A stretch of 64,000 nt of DNA from Osedax fenrisi (taxonomy: Eukaryota; Annelida; Polychaeta; Sabellida; Siboglinidae), in the NCBI GenBank assembly GCA_964019155.1, contig OZ025240.1:38215973-38279972 (forward strand), in the 5' to 3' direction. The notes below the pieces were generated by a model. It ran no database searches. It worked only from the letters and a program-made list of their open reading frames with translations, and was not told the origin of the DNA. Within the stretch, counting starts at the first letter, position 1; each line of letters opens with the position of its first letter. Shown piece by piece: positions 48,701-61,970 of this stretch. Position numbers and translations under genes: made by a program.

Positions 48701-49900
48701 GAATACATTCTTAAATAAAATTAAAAATTAGAAAAAAGTACAAATATTGTCTTTAGGTAATTATCCTTATTTTATTCAATAATTAATTAAGTTATAATTT
48801 TTTTTAATTATCATGTTGAATTATATATAGTAAATATTTTATCAATATATATTTATATATAAATATGAATATTTTATATATTATTTTTAATTTTAATTTC
48901 ATATTTATTTTTAATAATTTTTTTTTATAATTATTATAATTAATTGAATATAATATTATGAATAATGATTATTTTTGATTTTTTTCTTTAGATTAATATA
49001 ATATATTATATACTAATCAAAATAAATATCACTTGTAATAGACAAATAGTAATGTATGAGTACACATTTTCGTTTATTAAAAACATGCGTATATTTTTTT
49101 TAAATATACATAATCTCTGGGTATTGAATGCATAGTTATTTAAAATTGCTGGGACCTAAAGAGTTAATTGCTACATAATATATTAATTTATAATTATGTT
49201 TTAAATTTATACCGTATAAAATATCACAAATTGTGTAAAACTTCGGGATTTTACACGAGTTAAAACACGGACAAAAATCACACAAAAAGGTGTATAAATG
49301 TTTTAGTTTTAGTTTGTTTTTATATTTTTATGTTAAAAAATTAAAAAAATTGTATGTTTATATATTTTTTTTAAATAATATGTGTACGTATGTATTATAT
49401 TATAATATATTAATATAATACATAATATTTGTTCTAAAATAATTGTTTTCAAAATTTATATCATACGTTATAGGAAAATATATGTAATACCTATGTAGAA
49501 AATAATAATAAAAAGTAACAAATTGAACAAATTGATATATAAATATACTGATTATTCCAACTGATTTTTTCTATAATTTTTTTTATAAAACTCTTGTTTT
49601 CGAACCACATTTTCGAATAAACAGTTATAATATATAAAGCTATAATAGTTATATTATATATAACCGTAATAATCGATAAAACTCAAATACAATTTAAATA
49701 CAACACGACAGTTCCTAATATACATAACTTTTACATGCATAATACGAACAGTCCATTATTCATAGGTTAAAAAAGGTTTTTATTGTTTATATATTTTTAA
49801 TCGAATTGAGCTCAATAACTATACTAGTACGTGTAATTTAGTATATCAGTGAATATTTTGGAACAAGACTCCTTCTATCAGCACACATTGTCCGATGTTT
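45741..49900. other. Very AT-rich stretch without recognised genes
   Basis: Repetitive AT sequence. Two short segments read like decayed acidic coding sequence: about 46333-46425 (Ser/Asp/Glu-rich after an early stop) and about 47898-48040 ('DYVQVSIDYVDGFGESE'). Both are broken and unassigned. Confidence 0.4.
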
Positions 49901-49949
49901 CTTAAGAACGTATATTCATTAATATTTCACTGACCGCCGAATTATTTGC

Positions 49950-51070
49950 AGTTCTAGCTTTCTGATTATTCCCTTCAAACTCATCAATTATAATTTGCGA
50001 TAATTATTAGGCGATAATTATCGCTGTTATATCGTTATCTTATAGCTGTAAATGTTGTAGTTTTCCTATTTAAACGTCTTAATTACCGTTCAGAAATGCA
50101 TTTCAAATAAAAATCGCTAAATTTATCTATTAAATTATTTGCCATAACTGTTGCCCTAGATGATTGGAAATGTCCTACAGGATTATTATCAGTATATACA
50201 CGATATACTACTATCTTTAATTAGTATCTTTAATTATTATCGAAATACTTCAGAAATTGCTCATTATAAATCTAAAAGTTATGATATAATGTATCTATAA
50301 TTAATGTCATTTAGTTCAGTATTCCTTGATTTTCCGCTGGACTATGCAACAACATATTATTCTTACACTTATTTCTTAGATAGTGTCGAACTTAGTAATT
50401 TAAAACTCGCATCTGTTTCCAATATAAATAGATGCTCATAATTTGGATAACCTCATATTTGTGTAGTAGTCAATTTATTCGTCTTTATTAGTTCCATTGG
50501 TATGTACCATTCTTCTAAACTACACTGTAGAAACCCGTCATCTAAATCTACCTAACTAATATAGTTATATCATCTTAATTACTCTAAATCTTCATCTACT
50601 TTTGGTAACGAAAATTAATTCATTATTATATTAGAAAGTAGTCCTTTGAAATCACAACTTACCCTCAGTGTACCTGATGTATTCTCCAACAGTATCAAGT
50701 GTGCGCTTTATGGAGATTTACTCTTTCTCATAATTCCTAACGCTAAATTTGCTTCAAGATAGGATTGAACATCATCATATTAATTCGGGGGTATTCTTTT
50801 GTACAGTCTTCGAATGGGTTTATTCGTTTTATTTAATTTTATGGGACATTTTATCACATATTCCTAAGTCGTGTTCATCTTTACTGAAAACATTTTTTGA
50901 CTTACTTATCAAATCTAATAATATGTGTTCCTCCTCTGTTAATTCCCATACATTCCATTCCCTATACATAATCCTTTATAATTTCATCTACCTCCCTATC
51001 TTCATTGATGAAACATTAATATTGATTGCTATTATTCTATTCTACTACCTCCTTATAAATAAATCATACA
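49950..51070 (-). pseudogene. Decayed Ty3/Gypsy pol fragment
   Basis: Read on the minus strand with many breaks. RT N-terminal landmarks lie at 50900-50600 ('VFSKDEHDLGICDKM', 'EANLALGIMRKSKSP', 'CDFKGLLSNI', as in the IIRKS.SPYASP ... CVDYR region). RNase H scraps follow lower down ('LETDASFKLL' near 50430-50400, 'RATVMANNL' near 50150). It belongs to a different lineage from the 2944-7670 element. Inactive. Confidence 0.65.
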
Positions 51071-51412
51071 TAAAGTATTAGCAACAATTCTTTATTTTAA
51101 ATTCTAATTTCTATCGGAACCTTCTAAACTAATTCACTAACAACTACCCTACCATACCCCCATCAAATTGTATGCTATTACATTACTGATATATAACTTT
51201 CCCATTCCCTTTTTTACACTTCCCGTGACTATTCTTCTAGATTTATCTTGTAGTAATACTACGTCTTATCAATACTATTTAATAAATAGTATTTATATTA
51301 CCTTCCTCTTCCTGTCTGTATAATATTGCGAGATCTCCCCACTTACAATTGTTATATACCGAGTCTTACTGTTCCACCCATTATTTATATACATTGATAC
51401 ATATACTATATA
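51071..51412. other. C/T-biased non-coding spacer
   Basis: Possibly more of the decayed retroelement, but no domain is recognisable. Confidence 0.4.
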
Positions 51413-51706
51413 ACTGCCTGTGTGGCTCAGTGGATAAGGCGTCAGACACACAAGCAGTAGGACACGGGTTCGAGCCTCGTCCGGACCATTAATTAATTTT
51501 ATAAAATGGGTCTTAAAATATTATTTAGAAGTGATCTTATATAATTGTGTATAAATAAATGATCGGTTCTCGTTAAAACCATGGATGCCTTAACATGAGA
51601 GCGGCTTCAAAGGGACATTAGAGCGATATATGGTTATAAGTGAAAACTTCATCTAAGTTCCTGGATGGGGTGAAAGGAATCCACCAAATAAAATAACAAT
51701 AACAAT
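51413..51706 (+). mobile_element. tRNA-derived SINE, copy 3
   Basis: The clearest copy: A-box 'tggctcagtgga', B box 'gggttcgagcc', full body and a tail of 'aacaat' units. Confidence 0.93.
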
Positions 51707-51709
51707 ACA

Positions 51710-52396
51710 AATATTATTTGGTGCTACTGCGCAGTAGTTCTAGGAGCGCTCCTTTAAAACTAGGAATCCTGCCCTACATACATGTTGATCTTCATCCACC
51801 TTTAATGATACGTAACAATACTACGATACTCCGCTACTGTCTACTAATACTAATTGAATACGTACATGTTATGATGTCATCCCCATGCATAACGTACGTT
51901 ACGTAATCTTCACACGACACCTCAGCACCCAACATCAATTAATCATCTATTCCATAATCCACTCGAGGTTACCTCTCTAGAAGTATCCATACAGGAAATA
52001 TCTTCTACTAATTCCTTTACTATCTCATGTCTGCAACAGAAACTGACGGCACCTTTATCCTGTGACTGGTATACATTACTCCGCCCTAGGCTGGTTTTTT
52101 CTTCGGATTACAGTGGCTACTTTATACTCAAATAGCATAATAAATATGATAATTATACTAATTGATTTAATACATAATGATAATCTATAGATTATATTAT
52201 ATGTAATATATATTATAAGATAATTTGATAATATACTTGTAATAAATGATAATATAAATGTTATGAGATAATATTTGGGCAGCACTTCGCCTACATTTTG
52301 ATAGATAAAATAAATCTAATAATAAATAATGACAATAAAATGATAATATAAGTATATTAGTATATAATATAATATATCAATTTATATATTTATTAA

Positions 52397-52444
<48 letters not shown>

Positions 52445-52869
52445 GATAATCCTTCTATAAATGTGGGTAGCACTTGGATTAAACTACGATTAATATCATT
52501 AATATAATATATAGTATGTAATACACACTATGTAATATTAATAATTACATACATAATATTACATAGTGTGTATATATACATAATATATATTATTCGCATA
52601 CATATGTGCGCGGCATGTGTTCGTAAGTGTGTGGATTCAAAATTGAAACAAACTTCAATATATTGCATTTTATCGTAGTCCAGAATGGAATTTACTTACG
52701 AGATGAGTCAGTGATGTGAAATAATAACGACAACGAAGACGTATTTCTAATGTTGTCCACTTAACGTTTAGTTATAACTATTATATATTTGTGTTATCTT
52801 TACGCAGCGTCAATGTTGTTGAGTGTTCCTTTACGAGAATTGTCGGTTATAACGCGTTATATAGTTGTA
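51710..52869. other. AT-rich spacer
   Basis: (TA)n at about 52405-52438 and hairpin-prone 'atatacacactatgtaatatt' near 52520-52575. A possible exon start after 'ttacgcag' near 52808 runs into the TIR element at 52870 (see findings). Confidence 0.4.
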
Positions 52870-53824
52870 GGGGAAAGTCTCCGATTACCGACCCCCTCAT
52901 AATACCGACCCCCTCTCGTATCTCAGTAACTATAAGTGATATCAAAAAATAATATATACACGAACTGTTAGTAATTTAATGATAAATATGAATAAGTATT
53001 TTGTTTTACAAAATATGTAATCCTACAATTGTTATTTAATAAAATGTAATATTCTGTTTTTACTTTTTAAATATTTGAATAATAACTTTTTTTAAATCAT
53101 TGTAAATACTTCATTATTTAAAAGAAAACTTAATATTGTAGATTAATAAAATGTTTATAAATATTATAAAAATAATTTAATTTGAATAACTATTAACCAA
53201 TATATATTAATTATAGCAACCCATATTATTTTCCTATTACCGACCCCTAAATTACCCTAATACCGAACCCTTGTTATTTATAATATCCAATCAAAATAGA
53301 TTCATATTTTACTTTAAAATATGTCGTACGTTGTTTGTGTATCATTGATATAGATTTAGGATTCATGATTCTAGTTGATTATATACATACTGATTAATAA
53401 ATAAATATTAAATAATAATATACACTATTTTAATATAATTACTATAAAGTTTAAATTTAAATTTAATATTACATTTAAAACATAAATTCAATATAAAATA
53501 AATTGCGTGAATGTTATAATTAATTATATTTATATATATCTACTATTTTTATTGGATATTATAGTACTACAATTGTTTATATCACGATTATTTTAGGGGG
53601 TCGGTAAAAGGAGAGGGGGGGGGGGGTCGGTATTAGGTACATGTATCCGATTACCGACCCCCCCTGTTTATTCTTATAAATATAATTATATCAAACATTT
53701 AAAATAGCCACATTATCCATTGCCATAATATTACCCTAATTACAAAATTTCAAATAAATATATTTAATATTGAATAAGTTATTACAAATAATCATTTAGC
53801 GGTCGGTAATCGGATACTTTCCCC
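52870..53824. mobile_element. TIR element, variant subfamily with ACCGACCCC repeats
   Basis: TA-flanked ends start 'ggggaaagt' as in copies 1 and 2, but the adjoining motif is 'cgattaccgacccc' instead of 'cgaatacggacac'. The motif recurs in both orientations near 52890, 52910, 53240, 53270, 53600, 53630, 53650 and 53810. No ORF. Confidence 0.85.
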
Positions 53825-54173
53825 TATATGTATTGTAAGTATCATACTGTATAGTGATATTAACATTAGTACATGTACAGTTCACATTAGTACAGTAGTA
53901 CAGTGCACTAGTATTCCTCTAGCAAGATGTCCGAATAGATGACACCAACGCATTAATATGACATGATAACGTTTACGATGTTGACGATGACGAGTTAAGC
54001 CTATCTCATTAGAAGTACGCCATTTATATCAATTATTAACCCGCGCTATTTCTTAATATAATACATGTCGGTGCCTAATCATTATTCTAATGAGAACCCG
54101 CCCCATATATGGCGATAGAATGTCGATACTCCTTATGATAAGTTTTTCCTAATATAATATGCACGTAGTATAG

Positions 54174-54204
<31 letters not shown>

Positions 54205-54621
54205 TTTGAATGTCACATATAGATAAATTACAAATTTATTTTTTTAAATACCTATTAGTAATATTGATAATAAAGTATTTAATTAATTTAAATCAAGAAT
54301 ATTTTCATAAACAGGGTTTTCTACTTTGGGTATTGAAAAGTTATACTAAAACAGTATTAATATACTCGAATATATTGTTATACAATAAATACTGTTTTTC
54401 ATGCATGATATAGAACCATGGGTCTAGAATATTATTTGTCTAACTTTGTAACGATATAATGGTCACTTTTTATTGTTTATTTTATTTGTTGGTAATTAAA
54501 ATAATTATTCAATTTAAGCTAAAATATTAAATAATGTTTTAAAAATAAAATAAATCAGATTCTCACTAGATAAGTTTACGTTTAGATACATATTAGCGAC
54601 CGGAAACAGAACTTATCAACT
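53825..54621. other. Spacer upstream of the signal-peptide exon
   Basis: Direct repeats of 'acattagtacag' lie near 53860-53905 and a (TA)n tract at about 54176-54200. No gene recognised. Confidence 0.45.
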
Positions 54622-54686
54622 ATGACGAGTAGAACAGCTGTCTTGTTGTTGTTGTTTAGTCTGTGCTTGCAAGATTGTGAATCATG
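54622..54686 (+). CDS. Cys-rich family, extra signal-peptide exon (orphan exon 1)
   Basis: ATG at 54622, 21 codons plus two bases, donor 'tcatg|gttagc'. The peptide MTSRTAVLLLLFSLCLQDCES is a signal peptide with the family ending (D-C-x-S/A before the phase 2 junction). It resembles gene C exon 1 (MTSYTYS... KDCHA) 4.1 kb downstream. No matching exon 2 was found between the two. It may be an alternative first exon of gene C, a remnant of a deleted paralogue, or its exon 2 may be too divergent to see. Confidence 0.6.
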
Positions 54687-54907
54687 GTTAGCTTATATAT
54701 ATTACACAACTGAATATATGCTCTAAACATATACGTATTTATATTTAACATATTGTGTATCTTAATAATGTTTATATGATGTAATGCAATGATAACAATA
54801 ATATTATAATGAATAACAATTATATCGAACCTCCCGGTTCCGATACTATAACCTATAGTCTACGTATATATATATATATATGTATACATTACTTTCACAT
54901 AAACAAC
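54687..54907. other. AT-rich spacer
   Basis: Short, with no feature other than (TA)n near 54866-54882. Confidence 0.5.
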
Positions 54908-55210
54908 TACATGTGTGGCTAAGTTAGCTAAGTCGATAGTTACTCATGTAGGACGCGAGGGCGAAGTCGGGTTCAAACAGTGTCCGGAAAAATAAAATAT
55001 GTCTTAAATAATATTTAGAGGTGATCTTATATAATTGTGTGTACATAAATGATGGGCTCTCGTCAAAACCATGGATGCCTATTTATGATAGAGGCTTCGA
55101 AGGGACATTTGAGACATTAGTTTATAAGTGAAAACTTCATATAAGTTCCCGTATATATATATCCTATAGGATGAAAGACCCTAACAAAATAAAAATAACA
55201 AAACAAAAAT
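54908..55210 (+). mobile_element. tRNA-derived SINE, copy 4 (diverged)
   Basis: The tRNA-like head is altered ('gggcgaagtcgggttcaaac'), and the body matches. It carries a short TA insertion in 'ttcccgtatatatatatcctatagg'. Tail 'aaaaataacaaaacaaaaat'. Confidence 0.85.
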
Positions 55211-55479
55211 ACTAATTGTACATATATATATATATATTAATGTATTAATAATATATTAAATATATAACATATTTTAAGATTATGATTTATTTATAATATA
55301 ATAAATTAATAATATTATATTCATATTAATTATATAGGTATGTATATAGTATATATACTGTATACTATACAGTATATAGTATATAGTATATACTATATAG
55401 TATATAGTATATACTCTATTTATATATATGTTATATATAAAAGTTTAAGATAAAACAAGACAAAAATAACGAAAATAGA
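55211..55479. repeat. TA/TATAGTA low-complexity sequence
   Basis: Palindromic 'actgtatactatacagtata'-type repeats around 55335-55420. Confidence 0.7.
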
Positions 55480-56165
55480 AATAATAAGGTGAATGATTTG
55501 TTTATTAGAGATAGAGAGAAATGAAGAAGTAATATTTATAAATCTTGTATGGGATCTAATAGAATGTATGGTAGGGAATTCTATAGAGTGGGACTGGAAT
55601 TTGTAACGGATCTATAATTTAGGGAAGTTTTACTATAGTTCCGGGAAATAAGTAGAGGACAATTTTGTTACTGAAGATAAGGTAATATTGTACGTTTTTT
55701 TATTTATATAAGAGATAATACGAGGGGTGAAAGAATATATTGATTTATGGATTATAGAGAGTACACGTAATTTACACCTGAGGGAGAAGGTTAGCCACAT
55801 ACGAGATTATTGATAATATGTCGTAATAGAGTGATCCATTAGTGTTATGTAGTAAGTACTACTTACTAAGTAGAACGTATGATATCCTATTGAGGAAAGT
55901 ATAATCTGATTTGATGGAGCAGTAGCTTTAGAAATAATAAGATACCGCAGGGAAGAACGGTATACTATTATCCCTATACGGAAGAACGGTATTTAAGTCG
56001 GGAGAGTATAAGAGCATGTATTTGGGTTTTCGTGAAGTTTCTGAAAAGTGAGGTACACTATTTGTTGATTCTGAAAATTGATTGAAGGTTTGAGGTTTTT
56101 GTAATTTATAATTTGTTAGAAGCTTTAACAGGAAGTTGATTCAGTTGGGAAGAAAAGTAGTCTTA
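55480..56165 (-). mobile_element. L2-like LINE, truncated copy 3
   Basis: Minus strand. A more diverged version of the C-terminal coding region at 26973-27614 ('aaatcttgtatgggatctaa', 'aatttacacctgagggagaa'), with many breaks. Confidence 0.8.
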
Positions 56166-56177
56166 CATTTATATATA

Positions 56178-56478
56178 TTGTTATTGTTATTGTTATTTTT
56201 ATTTGGTGGAGTCCTTTCATCCCATCCAGGAACTTAGATGAAGTTTTCACTTATAACCATATATATGGCTCTAATGTCCCTTCGAAGCCGCTCTCATGTT
56301 AAGGCATCCATGGTTTTAACGAGAGCCGATCATTTATTTATACACAATTATATAAGATCACTTCTAAATAATATTTTAAGACCCATTTTATAAAATTAAT
56401 TAATGGTCCGGACGAGGGTCGAACCCGTGTCCTACTGCTTGTGTGTCTGACGCCTTAGCCACTGAGCCACACAGGCAG
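56178..56478 (-). mobile_element. tRNA-derived SINE, copy 5
   Basis: Reverse orientation; tail 'attgttattgttatt' at the left, tRNA-like head at the right ending 'actgagccacacaggcagt'. Very close to copy 3 (51413-51706). Confidence 0.93.
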
Positions 56479-58792
56479 TTTAAGTACAGTTTTTGTACTA
56501 TGCATGCATATATCAGTTATTCTATGTAGTGTTATATTAAACTATATGTCAGGATATATATCAAAGGATTATCAAATATACTTTAGAGTTTACATTATAA
56601 TTATTGTTAATTTAATAATTTCGGGATATATTATTAATCCATGTATAAGTGAAGATGAGTAATTAGGCCGATTTTGTATGTATTTTACTAAAAATTATTA
56701 GAATTAAAATATACATATTTTTAAATAACTATCATATACTATAGTATATGAATCTAATATTATATTTACGATATGTATATTTTAAGTATTTAAATTTTGT
56801 ATATTTTGCGAATAAAATGGATATTAATAATCCATACAATATTAAATATGCATAGAAACACAGAAAACGGGTAATTTGGCCGATGTCCGATAATCCGATT
56901 TGACCGATAGTCACCTGAATGGTGAAATTATGTTATAAAATATATAAATTAAAACAGCCTCAATAGATTATATTTTCAAAATTATCGCAAAATTATGTTA
57001 TTCTTTACCGAACTTCGTATTACGAACTTTATTATATTGTATTTATATGTCTAAGTAAATGATATATCAGAGGTATGATAGTATTGATATTTTGAAAGCT
57101 ATAAATATGGTTATACATCAATTTGTATAATAATTCTATCATTTTACAATCTGATGTGGTTAACGATAGGCCAAATTACCCAATTCGATGTACGTTGTTA
57201 TTTCAGCAATATATCATTATTAAATTTATATATAATTTAGATATTAACATATATAATCAAGAACAACTTGTTTTTTATTTAGGTATACAAATATCATACA
57301 TATTATACATAATTCATCATATATTTATGAAATGATAAGCAAATAAACAAATACATATTTTTTAGAAATTCCGCATTTTTATAAAATCAATAAATACTAA
57401 AATAATTATTGATTATTTATTAAAATCTATGGCTTAACTTACATTATATATAACTTAACTATAACTTGTATATACCTTAGCTGCAAATAGCTATACATTA
57501 TCTATAAATAAGCTGATAATAATTATGTGATAACGTTCTTTGATCATTGTATTTGTTGTTATCGCATGTTTTAACTTAATTTAACTTTTTATATCGTATT
57601 TCAAACATAGTATTATATCCATGATAAATTACATCACATCTAATAGATATAGATTTAATTATATACAAAAATATATCATTATAGACTATATTAACTAATG
57701 TATTCTTATTTCAAATACAACATAGGTTGTATTCTATTATATTATATTATAGTTGTCTTTCTTTCTGAATTATTTATTTTAAATGTACTACATATGTAAA
57801 ACTATTTCATATTGACATGAGTATATTATAAATATAAATATATATGCGAAGTTTCTCATTACCGCGTTAGTTTTAGCGAGTTATATATATACATTTTTCA
57901 TAAAATACTGTCATATTACTATTATATAACACTGTTTAATACACACATATATATCACTATAGTGATGAAGCATGATATATACATGTCACCACTATCAAAG
58001 CGAAGGTAAACTCGAATGTCATCAAGAGTAGTTCACATAACTAAATATATTTAATATTAAATAAAAAATAAATAATAAATAAATACTAAATACATATGTA
58101 TACAGTGACATAAATAAAAAATAAAAAATGGCTGTTAACTGAATATATATATATATATATATATTATCATACATTTTTTCTCTTAGTTTAATAACTCAAT
58201 TGAAATAGCTGCCGCTGGTATATTATATTAAATAATAATGTGTATGTTAAATGCGCACAGTGTGAAGTCCTAAAACAATAGGATAATTATAAAGTTAGTA
58301 ATACCAACCAAATAGTATTACGAATATTATTACGATTAATATTTGCATCACTAATTATAAGTGAGTATATCATTTATAATATACATTATATAATTAGTAA
58401 ACTAGTGGTATACATTGTAACGTTATATTCGCAGTCTCAATATCAGTATTAGTCATGGTTAAAGTATACTATGATATTATTATGACTAAATTACTGAATT
58501 ATTAAATTTAATTTATATAATACATTTAAATAATCATGTATTCGTATATGTCGTATATGCAGTTATACATATATATATATAGTTATTGTTTGTAATCTTT
58601 GTAAAAATAGGTAAAATAAAATAGTTGTTTTAAGTAAACAAAATAAAATTTAATTTCGTTACATTTCGTTAATGTAATAATTTACATAATAATAATAATC
58701 GAGAAAATAAACAAACGCGAACATTGAGAAATACGTAAATAAACTCTACCAACACACGCGTACATCGTACGCTGATACCCCACACAATAACG
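56479..58792. other. AT-rich spacer between the two signal-peptide exons
   Basis: 'gtaatttggccga' occurs near 56871 and in inverted form near 57166, with a related 'gtaattaggccga' near 56659, hinting at another TIR element. (TA)n near 58142-58163. No exon 2 candidate was recognised. Confidence 0.45.
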
Positions 58793-58866
58793 ATGACGTC
58801 ATACACGTACAGTGCTGTACTGCTAATGCTGGTTGTTAACGTATTCGTAAAGGACTGCCACGCATG
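58793..58866 (+). CDS. Cys-rich membrane/secreted family, gene C exon 1 (signal peptide)
   Basis: ATG at 58793, 24 codons plus two bases, donor 'gcatg|gtaatt'. The signal peptide has a hydrophobic core AVLLMLVVNVFV and ends KDCHA; 'tg' plus exon 2's first base gives Cys (C-H-A-C). It aligns with the gene A and B exons (TSTYS/TSYTYS start, NV-VK-C--A end). The overlapping minus-strand ORF is a shadow. Confidence 0.78.
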
Positions 58867-58909
58867 GTAATTAGTATTCACTATTTATGTGTCTTATTGT
58901 ATAACGTAT

Positions 58910-59787
58910 TATTAACGTATTATTAACGTATTATTAACGTATTATTAACATATTATTAAAGTACTATTAACATATTATTAACGTACTATTAACATATTAT
59001 TAACATATAATTAACATATTATTAACATATTATTAACATATTATTTACATATTATTAACATATTATTTACATATTATTTACATATTATTAACATATTATT
59101 ATACATATTATTAGCATATTATTATACATATTATTAACATATTATTAACATATTATTAACATATTATTAACGTATTATTAACATATTATTAATGTATTAT
59201 TAACATATTATTAACATATTATTAACGTATTATTAACGTATTATTAACGTATTATTAACATATTATTAACATATTATTAACGTATTATTAACATATTATT
59301 AACATATTATTAACGTATTATTAACATATTATTAACATATTATTAACGTATTATTAACATATTATCAGCATATTATTATACATATTATTAACATATTATT
59401 AACGTATTATTAACATATTATTAACGTATTATTAACATATTATTAACATATTATTAATGTATTATTAACATATTATTAACATATTATTAACATATTATTA
59501 GCATAGTATTATACATATTATTAACATATTATTAACATATTATTAGCATATTATTAACATATTATTAATGTATTATTAACATATTATTAACATATTATTA
59601 ACGTATTATTAACATATTATTAACATATTATTAACGTATTATTAACATATTATTAACGTATTATTAACATATTATCAGCATATTATTAACATATTATTAA
59701 CATATTATTAACATATTATTAGCATAGTATTATACATATTATTAACATATTATTAACATATTATTAACATATTATTAACGTATTGTT
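58910..59787. repeat. 11-bp minisatellite, about 80 units
   Basis: Units 'catattattaa' and 'cgtattattaa' with occasional 'catattattta' and 'tacatattattag' variants. It fills most of the first half of gene C intron 1. Confidence 0.95.
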
Positions 59788-60066
59788 ATCTAACTCATAT
59801 TTAGTAGTAATATTATATATCAGTACACGCAAGTAGCTATTCCAGAATAGCTAAATAAAATATTCGATGTTATTAGAATGTACACAATAGTATTGTACGT
59901 TTCTTAGTATAATACGTACCTAATAAATCACCAGCACCAGCGTAATCAAATATATTATTACACATGTGTTTAACACGTATTTAAACTATGTAATATTATA
60001 TATAAATATCGTGTGTACTATTATATATACACATATATATATTTTTATATATATATATGTATAAAC

Positions 60067-60352
60067 TGCCTATATTGCTCAGTTAGCTAAGGCATCTGAC
60101 ACATAATCAGTAGATCGCGAGTTCGAGCCTCGTCCGCACCATTAACATATGTCTTAACATATTATTTAGAAGTGATCTTATATAATTGTGTATAAATAAA
60201 TTATCGGCTCTCGTTAAAACCACGGATGCCTTAACACGAGAGCGGCTTCGAAAGGACATTAGAGCCATATATGGTTATAAATTAAAACTTCATCTAAGTT
60301 CCTTGATGGTATGAAAGTATTCCACCAAATAAAAATAATAATAACATTAACA
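60067..60352 (+). mobile_element. tRNA-derived SINE, copy 6
   Basis: 'tgctcagttagctaaggc', B box 'gagttcgagcctcg', full body, tail 'aataataataacattaacaat'. It ends 75 bp before gene C exon 2. Confidence 0.92.
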
Positions 60353-60426
60353 ATATATACTGCATACTACTTGAAAACTATATATGTTTAACGTTCATGA
60401 ACCCCCCCCCCGCACCACACACACAG

Positions 60427-60631
60427 TTATAACATATGCAACTCTTGCACTTCTGTCATAAAGACTGTGACCGTGGGAAGGAAGGACATACTGGCAGGGG
60501 GATGCTTCGAACAGAGCGGCTGGTCAACTATCAAAGCCCACTGCGACGGATTCTGTTTCGTCGAATTCAGTATCACACTCTTCGACGGCTTCGTTACTGT
60601 TCCGTTCTTCCAAACCATTACGATCGAAGAG
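60427..60631 (+). CDS. Cys-rich membrane/secreted family, gene C exon 2
   Basis: A 205-nt GC-rich exon: one base completing Cys, then 68 codons. Acceptor 'cacag|t', donor 'gaagag|gtatgt' (phase 0). Layout: splice-Cys, x3, C, x2, C, x18, C-F, x11, C-D-G-F-C, then 'VTVPFFQTITIEE'. Length, phases and Cys spacing match the exons of A and B. The rest is strongly diverged, including loss of the SSxYxYP block. Exon 3 is not found before the LINE at 60930. Extracellular by inference; family unassigned. Confidence 0.8.
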
Positions 60632-60871
60632 GTATGTACACATCAAACATACACACATACTATATATATATATACATATACTATTTAATAGAATAAAATA
60701 ATATATATATATATATTTCTCATTATAGTAATTAATACTAATTATATTGAGTTTCCATATATTTAATTGTATTTTTATCTTTTCATTATTTTATTTTCTC
60801 AAATGTATTTTATTTCACGGCTTTAAAATAAATCAGTTTTATTATCTTCGCGTCTAATACAAATAGTAACC

Positions 60872-60913
<42 letters not shown>

Positions 60914-60929
60914 CAACCCGGATGTAAGC
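60632..60929. other. AT-rich sequence after gene C exon 2
   Basis: Probable start of intron 2; (TA)n at about 60880-60911. Confidence 0.5.
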
Positions 60930-60977
60930 AGCGCAACCGCAGAGGTGTGTTGAAATAATATTGTGCCCAAAAAAATT

Positions 60978-61970
60978 TTAATTATTAGAAATAAATCTCC
61001 GAAATAAATTACCCGATAAATCATGCGATCCTTTAAAGAGCGATACCCCATCAGGTATATGTGAGTCACTAAAAAGTGATCCACCGTAATCTATTCTAGA
61101 ATAGATAATACAAGAGTAATATTTTCTATTATGGGCGATTCTACGTAAATGGTAATTAACAGACTTAGATATAGCATTCATATGATGACCAAAAGATAAA
61201 GAACTGTCCATAATGACGCCGAAGTTATGGACTGAATCAGAGGGATGTATCAATTTACCATAAATAATCACAGATGGGAAAATTGTGAGTATTCTAAATG
61301 CGTTCAGTAGTTCAGTTTTCGATGTATTCACTAAATGATCATTCGTAAGTAGTAAATTCATGATTTCTGAAGTACACTTTAAGAGTTCCAAATTAGAGGT
61401 AGGCGAATTAATGGAAAGTTTGATGATCAGCTGGATATCATCAGAATACATATGGTAACTAACGTTAGAGAACTTGTTAATAATATTAGATAAAGGACGT
61501 AAATAAATACAAAATAGTAAAGGCCCTAGAACCGAATCCTGAGGAACCCCACTTGATATATTATTAGGTGGAGAAATAAAATCATTGATTTTGACAGATG
61601 AAGTACGATCGGTGAACAATGAAATTAACCATCTGAGAGGGGTTCCTTCAATACTAAGTTCCTTAATGTGCTCAATAAGGTTATTGTGATTCAATGTATC
61701 GAATGCGCTCGAGAGGTCAAGTAAGAGTAATTGTGGATAATATCAATTTTTTTAAACAATCAAGGGAAGTGAGTCTATTGGATAGATAGAATTGGCTGTC
61801 ATAATCAAGTTATGGATTTCAATTATTGTGGGAGATGAAAAACTAGTAAGTTTGCAAGATAAAGGTTAGAAGATATGATTGACAGTCAGAACCATAGGTG
61901 ATAGAGCTAGCTTGGATTTAATGCAATCAGAAATACTGGAAAGTTTAGAAGATAAGCATTTAACCGATGA
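60978..61970 (-). pseudogene. L2-like reverse transcriptase, truncated
   Basis: The longest open piece is 61694-60978 (238 codons): 'GTPLRWLISLFTDRTSS', 'SSGVPQDSVLGPLLFCIY' (the usual PQGSVLGP has Asp for Gly), 'YHMYSDDIQLI' (YSDD where YADD is usual), and 'VHNFGVIMDSSLSF'. The changed Gly and lost C-terminus argue against activity. Confidence 0.85.

Larger units (their letters stand above)
58867..60426 (+). other. Predicted intron 1 of gene C
   Basis: Contains the 11-bp minisatellite and SINE copy 6. Ends with a C-rich/CA-rich tract and acceptor 'cacacacag'. Confidence 0.6.

Noticed and set aside
60427..60618. Minus-strand ORF over gene C exon 2
   Set aside because: Shadow of the plus-strand exon, whose splice phases and Cys frame are conserved.
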